Origin: DATBSK01 sp964501785
GTDB taxonomy: Bacteria; Actinomycetota; Acidimicrobiia; IMCC26256; PALSA-555
Reading direction: 5' to 3'
Length of the DNA: 64,000 bases
Assembly (NCBI GenBank): GCA_964501785.1
Contig: CAZCUD010000002.1
Coordinates: forward strand, 248,001-312,000
The position numbers and the translations under genes are program-made. The notes below the pieces were generated by a model. The model was not told where the DNA came from. It saw only the letters and a program-made list of their open reading frames with translations, and did no database searches. Positions 1-8,394 of the stretch are shown here, piece by piece. Each line of letters begins with the position of its first letter. Position 1 is the stretch's first letter.

Positions 1-93
1 ACGTCCGCCGCGGTCTCGTCCGGTCCGCGCCCCCGATCCGGAGAGGCTCCGCTACCCTCGCCGCCGCATCGGACGCCAGACGATCACGGAGGC

Positions 94-1104
94 ATGGTGC
101 GCAGTCTCGTCAGAGCACTGGTGGGGGTGATGGTGCTCGCGACGGCGTTCGTGCTCCCCCTCCCCTCGGCCGGTGCGCAGGAGCTCGAGTGCAACGGCTC
201 GGCGGCGCTGTGCGACCGGAGCCTCGGCGAGGTCGCCTTCGCCACCTCCCACAACTCCATGTCGTCGTCGGCGGCCGGGTTCCAGGGCCCGAACCAGGGT
301 GCGACGGTCGCGGATCAGCTGCGCGACGGGATACGCGGCTTCCAGATCGACGCCTACCGCGGCGCGCCCCGTGGGTCTCGGATCTGGACCGACCTCGACG
401 GCATCGTGGAGCGCAAGGCGAGCGAGCTCCCCCGACCGCTGCTCGCGCTCGCGCGCCAGACCCATCGCCGGCTCGGCGCGCCCCCCGACGACGTCGAGCG
501 CGAGGTGTACCTCTGCCACACGCTCTGCGAGATCGGCGCGACACCGATGCGGGAGTTCGCCGACGACGTCAAGGCGTTCCTCGACGAGAACCCGAGCTCG
601 GTGCTCCCGATCGTGATCGAGGACTACGTGGCGCCCGAGGAGCTCATGCAGGTGTTCACCGACGCCGGCCTCGCGTCGGAGCTGCTCGAGGTGCAGCCCG
701 GAGCACCGCTCCCGACGCTGGGCGAGATGATCCGGTCGGGCAAGCGTCTCTTCGTCACCCTGGAGTTCGGCGACGGCGGTCCGGCGCTCTCCAACGCGTT
801 CGCCGGGCTCGTCGAGGAGACTCCGTTCAACTTCCCTCGGGGTCGCGACCTGCGGAAGCCGCAGTCGTGTGCTCCGCACCGCGGCGTCGACGGATCGCCG
901 GTGTTCCAGTTCAACCACTGGGTCACGCCCGCACGACGGCGCGGGATCAGCGAGATCAACGAGCAGATGCTCCGTGAGCGCGTCGCGGCCTGCAGGGAGG
1001 CCCGCGGTCGGCTCCCGACGCTCGTCGCCGTCGACTTCGCCGAGACAGGCGACGTCCTCGACGTCGTGGACGAGCTGAACGGGATCGCCGCACCCACCGG
1101 GTAG
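94..1104 (+). CDS. Secreted PI-PLC-like phosphodiesterase
   Basis: Probably an exported phosphodiesterase of the PLC-like TIM-barrel superfamily. A signal peptide (hydrophobic residues 5-25, cleavage near AGAQ at 26-29) is followed by a segment with HNSM at 53-56, matching the first catalytic histidine region of PI-PLC X domains, then GIRGFQID (residues 79-86) typical of the barrel. A second conserved histidine may be H142 in CHTLC. The substrate is not deducible; many bacterial members act on phosphoinositides or remain untested. The ATG follows a purine-rich GGAGGC. It ends 9 bases before the universal stress protein gene, so the two may be co-transcribed. Length (336 aa) is normal for the family. 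The superfamily assignment is fairly sure; activity is inferred. Confidence 0.75.
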   Translation: MVRSLVRALVGVMVLATAFVLPLPSAGAQELECNGSAALCDRSLGEVAFATSHNSMSSSAAGFQGPNQGATVADQLRDGIRGFQIDAYRGAPRGSRIWTDLDGIVERKASELPRPLLALARQTHRRLGAPPDDVEREVYLCHTLCEIGATPMREFADDVKAFLDENPSSVLPIVIEDYVAPEELMQVFTDAGLASELLEVQPGAPLPTLGEMIRSGKRLFVTLEFGDGGPALSNAFAGLVEETPFNFPRGRDLRKPQSCAPHRGVDGSPVFQFNHWVTPARRRGISEINEQMLRERVAACREARGRLPTLVAVDFAETGDVLDVVDELNGIAAPTG

Positions 1105-1113
1105 GGTCCGCGC

Positions 1114-1551
1114 ATGAGCGTGATCGTCGCCGTGGACGGCTCCGACGTCGCACTCGAAGCAGCCACCAAGGGCCTCGAGCTCCTCGGCCGCCCCGACGAC
1201 ACGGTGATCGTCACCGTGGTGCCCGCCGCGGACCCGATGATCGTGACGGGCACCGGCATGGCCGGCGGCACGATGTCCGAGCAGGACTACGAGCGGCTCC
1301 GGGAGGCGACCCAGGACGAGGGCGAGTCAGTGGTCGCCGCCGCGGCCACGGCCTTGGGGATGCCCGGGGCGGAGACCCGGGTGCTCCAGGGCGACGCGGC
1401 CCGCACCCTCTGCGAGCTCGCCGAACAGCTCTCGGCCCGAGCGATCGTCATCGGCTCACGAGGGCGCGGCGGCGTCGCACGGGCGCTGCTCGGGTCGGTG
1501 TCCGACCACGTCGTGCGCAACGCCCCCTGCCCGGTGGTCATCACCTCGTAG
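1114..1551 (+). CDS. Universal stress protein, UspA family
   Basis: Small cytoplasmic nucleotide-binding protein of the Usp family, which in other bacteria helps cells survive starvation and oxidative or energy stress. The N-terminus (IVAVDGSD, residues 4-11) is the usual first strand and loop. The ATP-binding signature G-x2-G-x9-G-S is intact at G114, G117, G127 and S128, so this is expected to be the ATP-binding rather than the UspA-like non-binding subgroup. It is 145 aa, single-domain, and begins 9 bases after the PLC-like gene. What triggers it cannot be read from the sequence. Confidence 0.9.
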   Translation: MSVIVAVDGSDVALEAATKGLELLGRPDDTVIVTVVPAADPMIVTGTGMAGGTMSEQDYERLREATQDEGESVVAAAATALGMPGAETRVLQGDAARTLCELAEQLSARAIVIGSRGRGGVARALLGSVSDHVVRNAPCPVVITS

Positions 1552-1651
1552 CGAACGTCCGGGGCGGGCGGCTCGCGGCGCCCGGCGCACGCGAGTCGAA
1601 AGAGAAGGTGACGACCAGCAGGCCCGCCCCCGTGAGCACCGCCACGTCTGT

Positions 1652-1707
1652 GCACGTTCGCAAGCGGAGGACGTTCGGGCGGATCCGCTCGGTATGGGCG
1701 AACGTGC
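1652..1707. repeat. Nested inverted repeat in intergenic region
   Basis: The 253-base gap between the stress protein and the convergent barrel protein (1552-1804) contains no convincing gene. It does hold a nested dyad. Ten-base arms GCACGTTCGC (1652-1661) and GCGAACGTGC (1698-1707) are perfect complements. Inside them AGCGGA (1663-1668) pairs with TCCGCT (1684-1689). It could form a long stem-loop at the end of both convergent transcripts, or be an operator. Nothing else in the gap is recognisable. Confidence 0.45.
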
Positions 1708-1804
1708 GCAGCGTCGGACCTGCTGGCCGTCGGAGCGGAGACTGCCTGGGCCGGGTTGTGGGCCCGTGTCCGATCCATGACGGTTCTGCGCGATCGCGCC
1801 CCGA

Positions 1805-2515
1805 TCACTGACGGGGCCGGCGGAATCCCACCGAGCCGTGGCGCCCCGTCGGGCGGAGGGTGACCGTGAGGGCCCCCGCGTGCGTCTCGTGCTTGCGCCC
1901 GGCGCCGACGACCTCGGCCAGAGTCGCGGCCGACCGGGCGACGGCCTCCTCGACGGTGTCGGTGCCGACGTCGTAGAGGGTGAGGTGGTTGGGGCCGACT
2001 CGCCGGCGCGGCACCCGACGCCAGCGCGACATCGCCCGGAAGGCACCGCACGACAGCATGTCGGGGACGTGCTGATCGTCGTACCAGGCATCCCACTCGG
2101 CCTCCCGGCCCGGGTCGTTGCACAGCACGTGGGTGAGGATGTGACCGCGCAGCGCCGCCGAAGGCTCGGGCTTCACGCCGTACCGGCCGTGGGCCTCGAA
2201 GACGTCGGCACCCACCGCCACGTGCGCGGGGTGGACGTCGCCTGCCGCGCGGAGCCGATCATCGGCCGCGAGGACTCGAGCCGCCTGGTCCGAGACGTCG
2301 GGCGCGTCGAGCTCGTAGATCGTCACGTGGGTGAAGCCGATCCCCGGCATGCCGGGCTCGGGGCGCGCGGTCAGCTCGAACCGGGTCGCGATCCACGCGC
2401 CGTCGTCCGCGCACAGCGCGGGGACGTGCACGTCCTCCTCCCACCGGTCCCACGCGGCTTCGTCGGCCGCCCGGTTGCACTTCGCGTACGCGACCAGCAG
2501 CCCCGTCGTCGTCAT
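1805..2515 (-). CDS. Duplicated dimeric alpha-beta barrel protein
   Basis: A 236-residue protein built from two copies of one small domain. The first half has AWDRWEEDVHVPALC and the second EWDAWYDDQHVPDML, each following a predicted first beta strand. This W-D-x-W-x-x-x-x-H-V-P pattern is that of the ferredoxin-like dimeric alpha-beta barrels (EthD-like and related families); tandem copies can form a pseudo-dimer in one chain. Members include oxidases, isomerases and haem-binding proteins, so no reaction is assigned. The start was placed at the ATG where the first beta strand begins (MTTTGLLVAY); the open frame continues upstream only as low-complexity antisense of the Gly-rich gene. It stands alone, divergent from that gene. 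Confidence 0.7.
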   Translation of the reverse strand: MTTTGLLVAYAKCNRAADEAAWDRWEEDVHVPALCADDGAWIATRFELTARPEPGMPGIGFTHVTIYELDAPDVSDQAARVLAADDRLRAAGDVHPAHVAVGADVFEAHGRYGVKPEPSAALRGHILTHVLCNDPGREAEWDAWYDDQHVPDMLSCGAFRAMSRWRRVPRRRVGPNHLTLYDVGTDTVEEAVARSAATLAEVVGAGRKHETHAGALTVTLRPTGRHGSVGFRRPRQ

Positions 2516-2681
2516 CGCCGACGACGGTAGCGGCGCGCCGATCGGCGAGAGCGTGCTCGCCCGGCGCGGACCGCACGGCCAGTTCGACCTTCGCGTGCAC
2601 CGGAGATCCCGGGCGCTGCGTCGGCGCGGTAGTACCGTGAGGGCGTCCCGGTCGGATCGACCGCGGGAACGGGGGCGGACA

Positions 2682-3656
2682 GTGCGCGCAGGTGCCAGGG
2701 CGGGAGCGCTCCTCACGATCTCGGCACTCGCGATCCTCGGGGCGGTGCCCACCGTCGCGCGTGCCGGCGCGGCGACGGTGACCGAGACGTTCGCCACCCC
2801 GGGGACACACCTCTTCACCGTGCCCGCCGGCGTCACCGAGCTCACCGTCCTCGTCGACGGCGCCGCCGGTGGAGCCGGGTTCGAGAACGCCGCGCCCGCC
2901 GGGCTCGGAGGCCGCACCGTCTCGGTCATCGAGGTCGTGCCCGGCGAGGTGCTCCAGATCAACGTCGCCGCGCAGGGCGGTGCTGCACCCGCAGTCGATG
3001 TCGGTGGCACCGGCGGCTCCGGCGGGGCAAGTGGCGACGCGTCCGGCGGCACCGGTGGCGCGTCACCGGCCCAGGGCGGCGCGGGTGCCGGTGGCGGCGG
3101 TGGGGGGAGCTCGGACGTCCGCGCCTCGCCCTACGCGCTCTCCGACCGGCTGCTCGCCGCGGGGGGCGGCGGCGGCGCAGGCGGTGGTCTCGACACCGGC
3201 GGGGAGGGACCGTTCGACGGGCAGGCGGGCGGCGACGGTGGCGGCACCGCGGGGGTCGACGGTGAGGGCGCGTCCATCTGTGGCGCCCCGCCACCCCCGA
3301 CCGAGGGCGGTGGGGGCGCGACCCAGAGCGGACCGGGCATCGGGTGCGGCGCCGCTGACGACGGCGAGCTCGGGCTCGGCGGCGACGGGCTGACCAGCCT
3401 CAACACCGGCGCCGGGCAGGGCGGCGGCGGTGGCGGCGGCGGCCTCTACGGCGGGGGCGGCGGCTTCACCAACGACAGCCCCGGTGGCGGTGGCGGCGGG
3501 GGTGGCTCCGGCCTGTGCACGGGGACCTGCGAGACGTTCGCCGCCGGCGTGCAGGCCGGCGACGGCGTCGTGACGATCACCTACGTGCTGCCACCCGACC
3601 CACCGGCGCCGACACCGCTCGTCCCGCTGGTCGTCGAACCGCGCTTCACCGGCTGA
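2682..3656 (+). CDS. Secreted glycine-rich surface protein
   Basis: A 324-residue exported protein with a signal peptide (hydrophobic run about residues 9-25, cleavage near ARAGA). A beta-rich N-terminal part (about 30-95) follows, with the pattern FATPGTHLFTVPAGVTEL seen at the start of many bacterial Gly-rich wall proteins. Residues about 100-305 are very rich in Gly-Gly-x blocks, in places five or more Gly in a row, interrupted by an ordered stretch with Cys pairs (CTGTC). The C-terminus returns to strand-forming sequence (VVTITYVLP) and a Pro tail. No LPXTG or transmembrane anchor is present. The GTG start at 2682 follows GGGGGCGG and leads directly into the signal peptide; an in-frame GTG at 2637 is possible. 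Function unknown, presumably structural or adhesive. Confidence 0.7.
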   Translation: MRAGARAGALLTISALAILGAVPTVARAGAATVTETFATPGTHLFTVPAGVTELTVLVDGAAGGAGFENAAPAGLGGRTVSVIEVVPGEVLQINVAAQGGAAPAVDVGGTGGSGGASGDASGGTGGASPAQGGAGAGGGGGGSSDVRASPYALSDRLLAAGGGGGAGGGLDTGGEGPFDGQAGGDGGGTAGVDGEGASICGAPPPPTEGGGGATQSGPGIGCGAADDGELGLGGDGLTSLNTGAGQGGGGGGGGLYGGGGGFTNDSPGGGGGGGGSGLCTGTCETFAAGVQAGDGVVTITYVLPPDPPAPTPLVPLVVEPRFTG

Positions 3657-3723
3657 ACCTCTCCCACGCGCTTGCGCGCCGGGTTGCCCCGTGCTCCGAT
3701 GTGGCGGGGCGGCGAGAGGACGA

Positions 3724-4278
3724 ATGATGCGGCACGCGTTCCGAGCGCTCTCGCTCGTCTCCACCATGGTCTTGCTCACCGCGGGGACCTTGGTCGCCAT
3801 CGCGACTCCCGGCGGCGCGCAGGAGATCGTCGCCACCGACTGCGGGTCGAAGACCTACCGCTTCCTCTTCTGGCCCGACGGGCACGGCGCGCTGAAGTCC
3901 GTCCCCCACCCGGCCACAGACGTCCCGCACCTCGACGTCTACTCCGGCACGGGCAAGAAGTTCTCCGACGCGCAGAACGTCGCGTACGCCGACGGCGTCT
4001 CCGCCACGACCGGCGCCGCGTGCACACCGACCGCGCTCCCCGGCAGCGGCAGCGCGACGCTGAAGAGCAACTTCGGGAAGCCGAAGATGCTGGTCTGCAA
4101 GTTCCCGTCGAACCCGACCTTCGTCGCGATCCCCGAGTCGACCGTCGAGCTGCCCAGCCTCTCGGCGACCGTCGACGACGCGCTCGCGGTGCACGCGCAG
4201 ATGGGATCGTCGGCCGAGGTCGCGTCGACGATCGACTACGACGGAAAGCTCTGCAAGCTTAAGAAGTCGCCGAAGTAG
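3724..4278 (+). CDS. Secreted hypothetical protein
   Basis: A 184-residue protein with a clear export signal (MMRHAFRALSLVSTMVLL, cleavage near GGAQE) and no family I recognise. The mature part has at least three cysteines (TDCGSK, AACTPT, LVCKFP) plus CKLKK at the very C-terminus, so disulfides are likely, and it ends in a basic tail. Two ATG codons lie in tandem at 3724 and 3727 behind GAGAGGA, which fixes the start well. It has its own upstream gap after the Gly-rich protein gene, and the next gene is separated by 55 bases, so it may be monocistronic. Confidence 0.65.
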   Translation: MMRHAFRALSLVSTMVLLTAGTLVAIATPGGAQEIVATDCGSKTYRFLFWPDGHGALKSVPHPATDVPHLDVYSGTGKKFSDAQNVAYADGVSATTGAACTPTALPGSGSATLKSNFGKPKMLVCKFPSNPTFVAIPESTVELPSLSATVDDALAVHAQMGSSAEVASTIDYDGKLCKLKKSPK

Positions 4279-4333
4279 TCGCTCGGTCGAACCTCGAAGG
4301 TCCGCTGCGTCGGATCGGGCTCACGACATCAGG

Positions 4334-5446
4334 ATGGTGCGCGACCTAGCGTCACCGTTCGTGGACATGACGCCGTTCGTCGACGCGGGGTTCCTCGATC
4401 CGTCGGCTCCGGACGCGGACACCACGGCGATGCTCGAGTATCTCCACGGCTTGGGCGTCCCCGTCGACGAGCTGCTCGCCGAGTTCCACGCCGGCGACAT
4501 CCACTCCGCCGGCGTCACCCATCTGCTCCGTGACGGTGACCTGTCTGCCGCGCAAGCTGCAGAGCTCCTCGACGAGAGCCCCGATCGTGTGCTCGCGCTG
4601 TACCGCGTGCTCGGGGTGGCGCTGCCCGACGTCCATGCTCCGCGCTTGCGGCGCGACGAGGTGGACGCGATGCGAACGCTCCTCGCCGCGAGCGACGCGA
4701 TGGGCGGGGAAGAAGCCGACGAGATCCTCCGGGTCGCTTCCTCTGCGCTGACCCAGGTCGCCGAGGCCGTCGTCGCGACGTTCGTCGGCGGAATTGACGC
4801 TCGCGCCGCCGACGACGCGTCGATCCCCCATCTCGCCCGAGCCCAGATGACCCAGGTCATGGCCGAGGCCGGGCTCGAGCTTGGCCGCATGCTGGGCCTG
4901 CTCTTCCGCTACCACGTCTGGGCGGCCGTCGAGCGCCAGCGCGCGTCCATGGCCGAAGCGTCCAACCGGCACACGCGCGCCATGGCGATCGGGTTCGTCG
5001 ACCTCGTCGGCTTCACCCCGCTCACCTCCGAGATGTCTGCCGACGAGCTCGTCGCGTTCGTCGGGAGGTTCGAGGCACGTTCGCGCGACATCGCCGGCGC
5101 GGCCGGTGGGCGGGTCGTCAAGACGATCGATGACGAGGTGATGGTGTCGGCACTGACCGCCGACTCCGGGCTGGCGATCATGCTCGCCCTCATCGCAGAG
5201 TTCCGCGCGTCGGGCACCACGCCCCGAGGTGGCATGGCCGCCGGCGCCGTGGTCAGCCGGCACGGTGACTACTTCGGGTCGATCGTCAACCTCGCGTCAC
5301 GCCTGGTCGACGAAGCGGTCCCCGGCGAGGTGCTCGTCGACGTCGACTCCGCGCAGCAGCTGACGGCGACGCGCTACGAGCCCGCCGGTCGTCGAAGTCT
5401 CAAGGGCTTCGCCGACCCGGTCCGAGTCGTGTCCGTCTCCGTCTGA
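4334..5446 (+). CDS. Class III adenylate cyclase with N-terminal regulatory domain
   Basis: Soluble 370-residue nucleotide cyclase that should make cAMP from ATP. Residues about 30-200 match the adenylate cyclase regulatory domain known from the pH-sensing mycobacterial Rv1264. Residues about 215-370 are the class III catalytic domain. Metal-binding aspartates are visible in FVDLVGFT (D223) and KTIDDEVM (D267), the substrate-specifying lysine is K263, and the transition-state pair N319 and R323 lies in GSIVNLASRL. All key residues are present, so an active enzyme is expected, probably as a homodimer. The ATG follows ATCAGG. It is convergent with the TlpA-like gene; no terminator hairpin is obvious between them. 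Confidence 0.88.
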   Translation: MVRDLASPFVDMTPFVDAGFLDPSAPDADTTAMLEYLHGLGVPVDELLAEFHAGDIHSAGVTHLLRDGDLSAAQAAELLDESPDRVLALYRVLGVALPDVHAPRLRRDEVDAMRTLLAASDAMGGEEADEILRVASSALTQVAEAVVATFVGGIDARAADDASIPHLARAQMTQVMAEAGLELGRMLGLLFRYHVWAAVERQRASMAEASNRHTRAMAIGFVDLVGFTPLTSEMSADELVAFVGRFEARSRDIAGAAGGRVVKTIDDEVMVSALTADSGLAIMLALIAEFRASGTTPRGGMAAGAVVSRHGDYFGSIVNLASRLVDEAVPGEVLVDVDSAQQLTATRYEPAGRRSLKGFADPVRVVSVSV

Positions 5447-5482
5447 AGCACTCGCGCGTGCGGTGTGGCAGGCGGAAGCGCC

Positions 5483-6082
5483 CTACGCGGGACCTGCCTG
5501 CGCGATCACATCGAGCTCCGCGTCCAATCGCTCGGCCGACAGCTCGCCGAACGCGACCCGGGCCGACCCGTCGGGCTGCACGAACACCCACGCGGGCTGA
5601 CCGAGCACGCGGAATCGGCGCCAGAGGCTGCCGTCGTCGTCCACGGTGTGCGGGAGGAAGCCGAGCGAGTACTGGTCGACGAACTCCCGCATCGCGTCGC
5701 GGTCGTCCCGGCCCGCCATCCCCACGATCGGCACCTGGTCGGCTCGTCGTCGAGCGACCTGCTCCACCCCGGGAGCCTCCCGGTTGCACGGCGTGCACCA
5801 CGGCGCCCAGAACCAGAGCGCCACGCCGCGGTCGCGGTACTCGTCGCCGCGCAACGTGCCGCCGTCGAGGAGTGGCGCCTCGAACTCGAACACTTCGGGG
5901 ATCTCGATGGCGCCGAGCTCGGCCGCACCCGGGAACGAACGGAGCTCGGTCGCTCCCGAGGATGATCCGGCCTCCGACGGCGACTCGTCATCACGGCCGG
6001 AGGTCGCGGCCACCACGATCGCGCCGACGACCACGAGGATCCCGCCGGCGAGGAGGATGCGGACCCACAGGCGAGACGGCAT
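5483..6082 (-). CDS. Membrane-anchored TlpA-like thioredoxin-fold protein
   Basis: Thiol-disulfide oxidoreductase of the TlpA/ResA family acting outside the membrane. One transmembrane anchor (about residues 7-26) precedes an acidic Ser/Glu linker and a thioredoxin fold with the active site WCTPC (C96, C99) and the cis-proline loop GQPAWVFV (P163). In this family the CxxC usually reduces apocytochromes or extracytoplasmic disulfides; no cytochrome c maturation genes are nearby, so the partner is open. The start at 6082 is the last ATG before the transmembrane segment. It is divergent from the membrane protein gene at 6194, and the 111 bases between them must hold both promoters. Confidence 0.82.
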   Translation of the reverse strand: MPSRLWVRILLAGGILVVVGAIVVAATSGRDDESPSEAGSSSGATELRSFPGAAELGAIEIPEVFEFEAPLLDGGTLRGDEYRDRGVALWFWAPWCTPCNREAPGVEQVARRRADQVPIVGMAGRDDRDAMREFVDQYSLGFLPHTVDDDGSLWRRFRVLGQPAWVFVQPDGSARVAFGELSAERLDAELDVIAQAGPA

Positions 6083-6193
6083 GCCGCGAGGGTTCGGAGC
6101 CGACCCGCGGGCCGGATGATGCGAGACGTCGAGGTGACCGCGACCCGACGCAGATACATTTCCGCTCGGCTCAGGGAGTCGAAGGGGGTACAG

Positions 6194-6868
6194 GTGAAGA
6201 AGGCGGCGGTCGTCCTGCTCGTGTCCGGCGTCGGGTGGATCGTGCTCTACTCCGCCAGCTTCACCGCTCTCGGAGGCTCGGTCCCGACCGTCGAGTCGAG
6301 CGGTCGCGAGATCGTCGAATGGTTCACCGATCACGCGACGAACGCCCAGGTCTACGCGTGGACGGCGACGTTCGCGGCGCTCGCGCTCACCGTCTTCGGC
6401 GGCGTGGGAGCGAACCTCCTCCCCAAGCCCAACCGCTACGTCTTCTTCGGCGGGGTGTTGGGTTGGGTCATCACGGGGCAGGTGCAGGCCTGGTTCTGGG
6501 CGGGCCTGGCACTGCACCCCGGAGATCTCGACCCGGCCACGGCTCGCACGATCTTCGACATCCCGCAGTACTGGGGTCCGATCGTGAACGGATCAACCAT
6601 GACCATGGCCGCGGCACTCGTCCCGCTCGCGTTCGGCGCGTCGCGGCTCATCCCTCGCTGGCTCGGATGGCTGAGCGTCGTCTTCTTCGTCGAGCAGGGC
6701 ATCGAGACGATCACCGTGTTCGGCAAGAGCGGCTTCATCGCGCCGGGCGGCGCCATGAACCTCTACCTCGGTGGCGCGATCGGCATGGCCTGGGTGATCG
6801 GCCTGCTGTGCTGGGGCGTCAAGCGGGCGAACCTGGACGAGTCGCGGCTCGACCACGGTCGGACCTGA
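6194..6868 (+). CDS. Integral membrane protein of unknown function
   Basis: A 224-residue polytopic membrane protein with about six hydrophobic segments: the N-terminus (AAVVLLVSGVGWIVLY), then near residues 60-75, 85-105, 140-160, 165-180 and 200-215. It resembles DUF4386-type or other small multi-pass actinobacterial proteins only in general layout; I do not assign a family. GTG at 6194 is chosen because GAAGGGGG lies six bases upstream and the first hydrophobic segment begins immediately after VKK; an ATG at 6116 would overlap the divergent promoter. No conserved charged residues inside the membrane suggest a transport mechanism. Confidence 0.6.
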   Translation: MKKAAVVLLVSGVGWIVLYSASFTALGGSVPTVESSGREIVEWFTDHATNAQVYAWTATFAALALTVFGGVGANLLPKPNRYVFFGGVLGWVITGQVQAWFWAGLALHPGDLDPATARTIFDIPQYWGPIVNGSTMTMAAALVPLAFGASRLIPRWLGWLSVVFFVEQGIETITVFGKSGFIAPGGAMNLYLGGAIGMAWVIGLLCWGVKRANLDESRLDHGRT

Positions 6869-7092
6869 CCCTCGCACACCCTCCGCGGGGACCAGACTGC
6901 GGAGCGGTGTCGGGACCAGCGGTCACACATGCGCGGCGGGGCGTTGCCGGAGTCGGCGCGGGACTCTGGACCATCGACGGGACGGTGATCGCCGGGTCAC
7001 CCGGACGCGAGCAGCTGCCCAAACGATGATCCCGGCCACCGCGTCGCGGTGAAGACCTTCGACGCACTCTCGCTCCACGTTGCCCCCAGAGA

Positions 7093-7668
7093 GTGAGCGT
7101 GGACATGAACGGTGCCACCGCGCTCGTCCAGGCCGGAACCGAGTTTCGTCCCCGGCTGTCGCTCGTGTCACCGTCCGACTGGGCGCGGCCCACGCCGTGT
7201 GACGACTGGTGCGTCCGCGACCTCGTCGATCACGTTGTCGGCGGCAACTTCCGATACGTCATGATCCTGGGCGGTCATGACAGCGATGCCGTCGTCGCGA
7301 CCCGCACCGAGGACTGGTTGGAGGCGGGTGCCATGTCGGCGTTCGACCTCGGCCTGCGCGCCGTCACCGAGGCCTTCGCTCGACCAGGAGTGCTCGCGGC
7401 TCGGGTTGAGCACCCCAAGGTCGGTACCGTGACCGGCGCACAGCTCCGCGTGCTCCGGGTCAACGAGCTGGCGGTGCACGCATGGGATCTCGCCCAGGCC
7501 ATTGGTGCTGCCGAACAGCTCGCCGGGCCCCTCAGCCAGTGGCTGTACGAACAGCTCCAACCGCTGCGATCGACGCTCGGCCTCCACCGGGAGCCTCGGC
7601 GGCTCTCGCCGGCGAACGTGACCAGTCAGGACCGGCTGCTCGCGCTGCTCGGCCGGCAACCAACGTGA
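7093..7668 (+). CDS. DinB-fold protein, maleylpyruvate isomerase N-terminal type (TIGR03086-like)
   Basis: A 191-residue four-helix protein of the DinB/mycothiol-dependent isomerase superfamily, cytoplasmic. The pattern PTPCDDWCVRDLVDHVVGGN near residue 35 is the family's hallmark start of the first metal-ligand helix, and RVNELAVHAWDLAQAIG near 125 carries further histidines of the metal site. Related enzymes use mycothiol, the actinobacterial thiol, as cofactor or co-substrate for isomerisation or detoxification; the substrate here is unknown. The GTG at 7093 sits inside a small dyad (CACTCTC at 7065-7071, GAGAGTG at 7089-7095) that could mask initiation; ATG at 7105 is the alternative start. 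Confidence 0.78.
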   Translation: MSVDMNGATALVQAGTEFRPRLSLVSPSDWARPTPCDDWCVRDLVDHVVGGNFRYVMILGGHDSDAVVATRTEDWLEAGAMSAFDLGLRAVTEAFARPGVLAARVEHPKVGTVTGAQLRVLRVNELAVHAWDLAQAIGAAEQLAGPLSQWLYEQLQPLRSTLGLHREPRRLSPANVTSQDRLLALLGRQPT

Positions 7669-7809
7669 ACCAGCGACCCGCAGCCACGTCAACGCGCGCC
7701 ACGCAGCCGGCGACCGTCGCAACGGGACCTCCCCCGAATGAGGTCGACTTCCGTGGTGTTCTAGTGGGCCACGCGGCGAAAGCAACGGTTGGTGGCGCGG
7801 CGCCCGCGC

Positions 7810-8394
7810 TCAGCGCTCACTGAGGGACCGCAGCTCCTCGGGAGCCCACGCGGGCCACGTCGGCGCTTCCACGAGCGCACCTCGCTCGAAGCGCGCGACG
7901 ATCCGATACGGCGACGCCGCGGCGGTGTTGTCGTAGACCAACACTTCGTCGACGATCCCGATGGCGTCCGCGACGAGCGCCCACAGACGCTGGTAGCGCC
8001 CGCGGATCTTCTCCTCCGGCACGGCGTGTCCGCCATGCTCGACGCGCTGAGCGACCCGCGCGACGGCGAGCGCTTCCGGGACCATCACGACGTGCAACGT
8101 GACGAGGTAGCCCGCGTCTCGCGCCGAACGCACGAGGTCGAGCTTCGACTCGTGCGAGAAGACGGTCTCCGCGATGAACGAGCGTCTCGAAGCGATGAGC
8201 CCGTCGCGCTCCTCGGCAGCGAGCCGCGCGGCCTCGTACGCGTTGCGCGCCGCATCCTCGGGCCAACGTCGCGCCGCGATGACATCCGCGTTCACGAATG
8301 GCAGGTGCGTCGTGGGCTCGATCACCCGCTCGCAGAGGAGTGACTTCCCCGCACCGTTCGGCCCGACGACCAGGTGCAGGACCGGGTCGCGCAC
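7810..8394 (-). CDS. Zeta-toxin-like P-loop kinase
   Basis: A 194-residue P-loop protein of the zeta toxin / predicted ABC-type ATPase group. The Walker A motif GPNGAGKS is at residues 11-18, the substrate-side NAD motif (D37) follows in FVNADVIA, ETVFSHESK (from residue 76) corresponds to the region binding the sugar nucleotide, and the Arg pair in EEKIRGRYQRLW (residues 128-139) matches the lid arginines. Known zeta toxins phosphorylate UDP-N-acetylglucosamine and poison cell-wall synthesis; others in the clade have unknown substrates. Its GTG start shares one base with the antitoxin stop (TAGTG at 8396-8392), so the pair is translationally coupled. It reads towards the convergent isomerase gene. 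Confidence 0.8.
   Translation of the reverse strand: MRDPVLHLVVGPNGAGKSLLCERVIEPTTHLPFVNADVIAARRWPEDAARNAYEAARLAAEERDGLIASRRSFIAETVFSHESKLDLVRSARDAGYLVTLHVVMVPEALAVARVAQRVEHGGHAVPEEKIRGRYQRLWALVADAIGIVDEVLVYDNTAAASPYRIVARFERGALVEAPTWPAWAPEELRSLSER

Noticed and set aside
1608..1811. Short open frame in the gap after the stress protein gene
   Set aside because: No ribosome site, Arg-rich composition like frames forced by high GC, and it overlaps the nested dyad. No homology pattern recognised.
2516..3052. Upstream extension of the minus-strand barrel protein
   Set aside because: This part is the antisense of the Gly-rich gene, made of Pro/Ala/Arg low-complexity codons, and a natural start with a beta strand exists at 2515.
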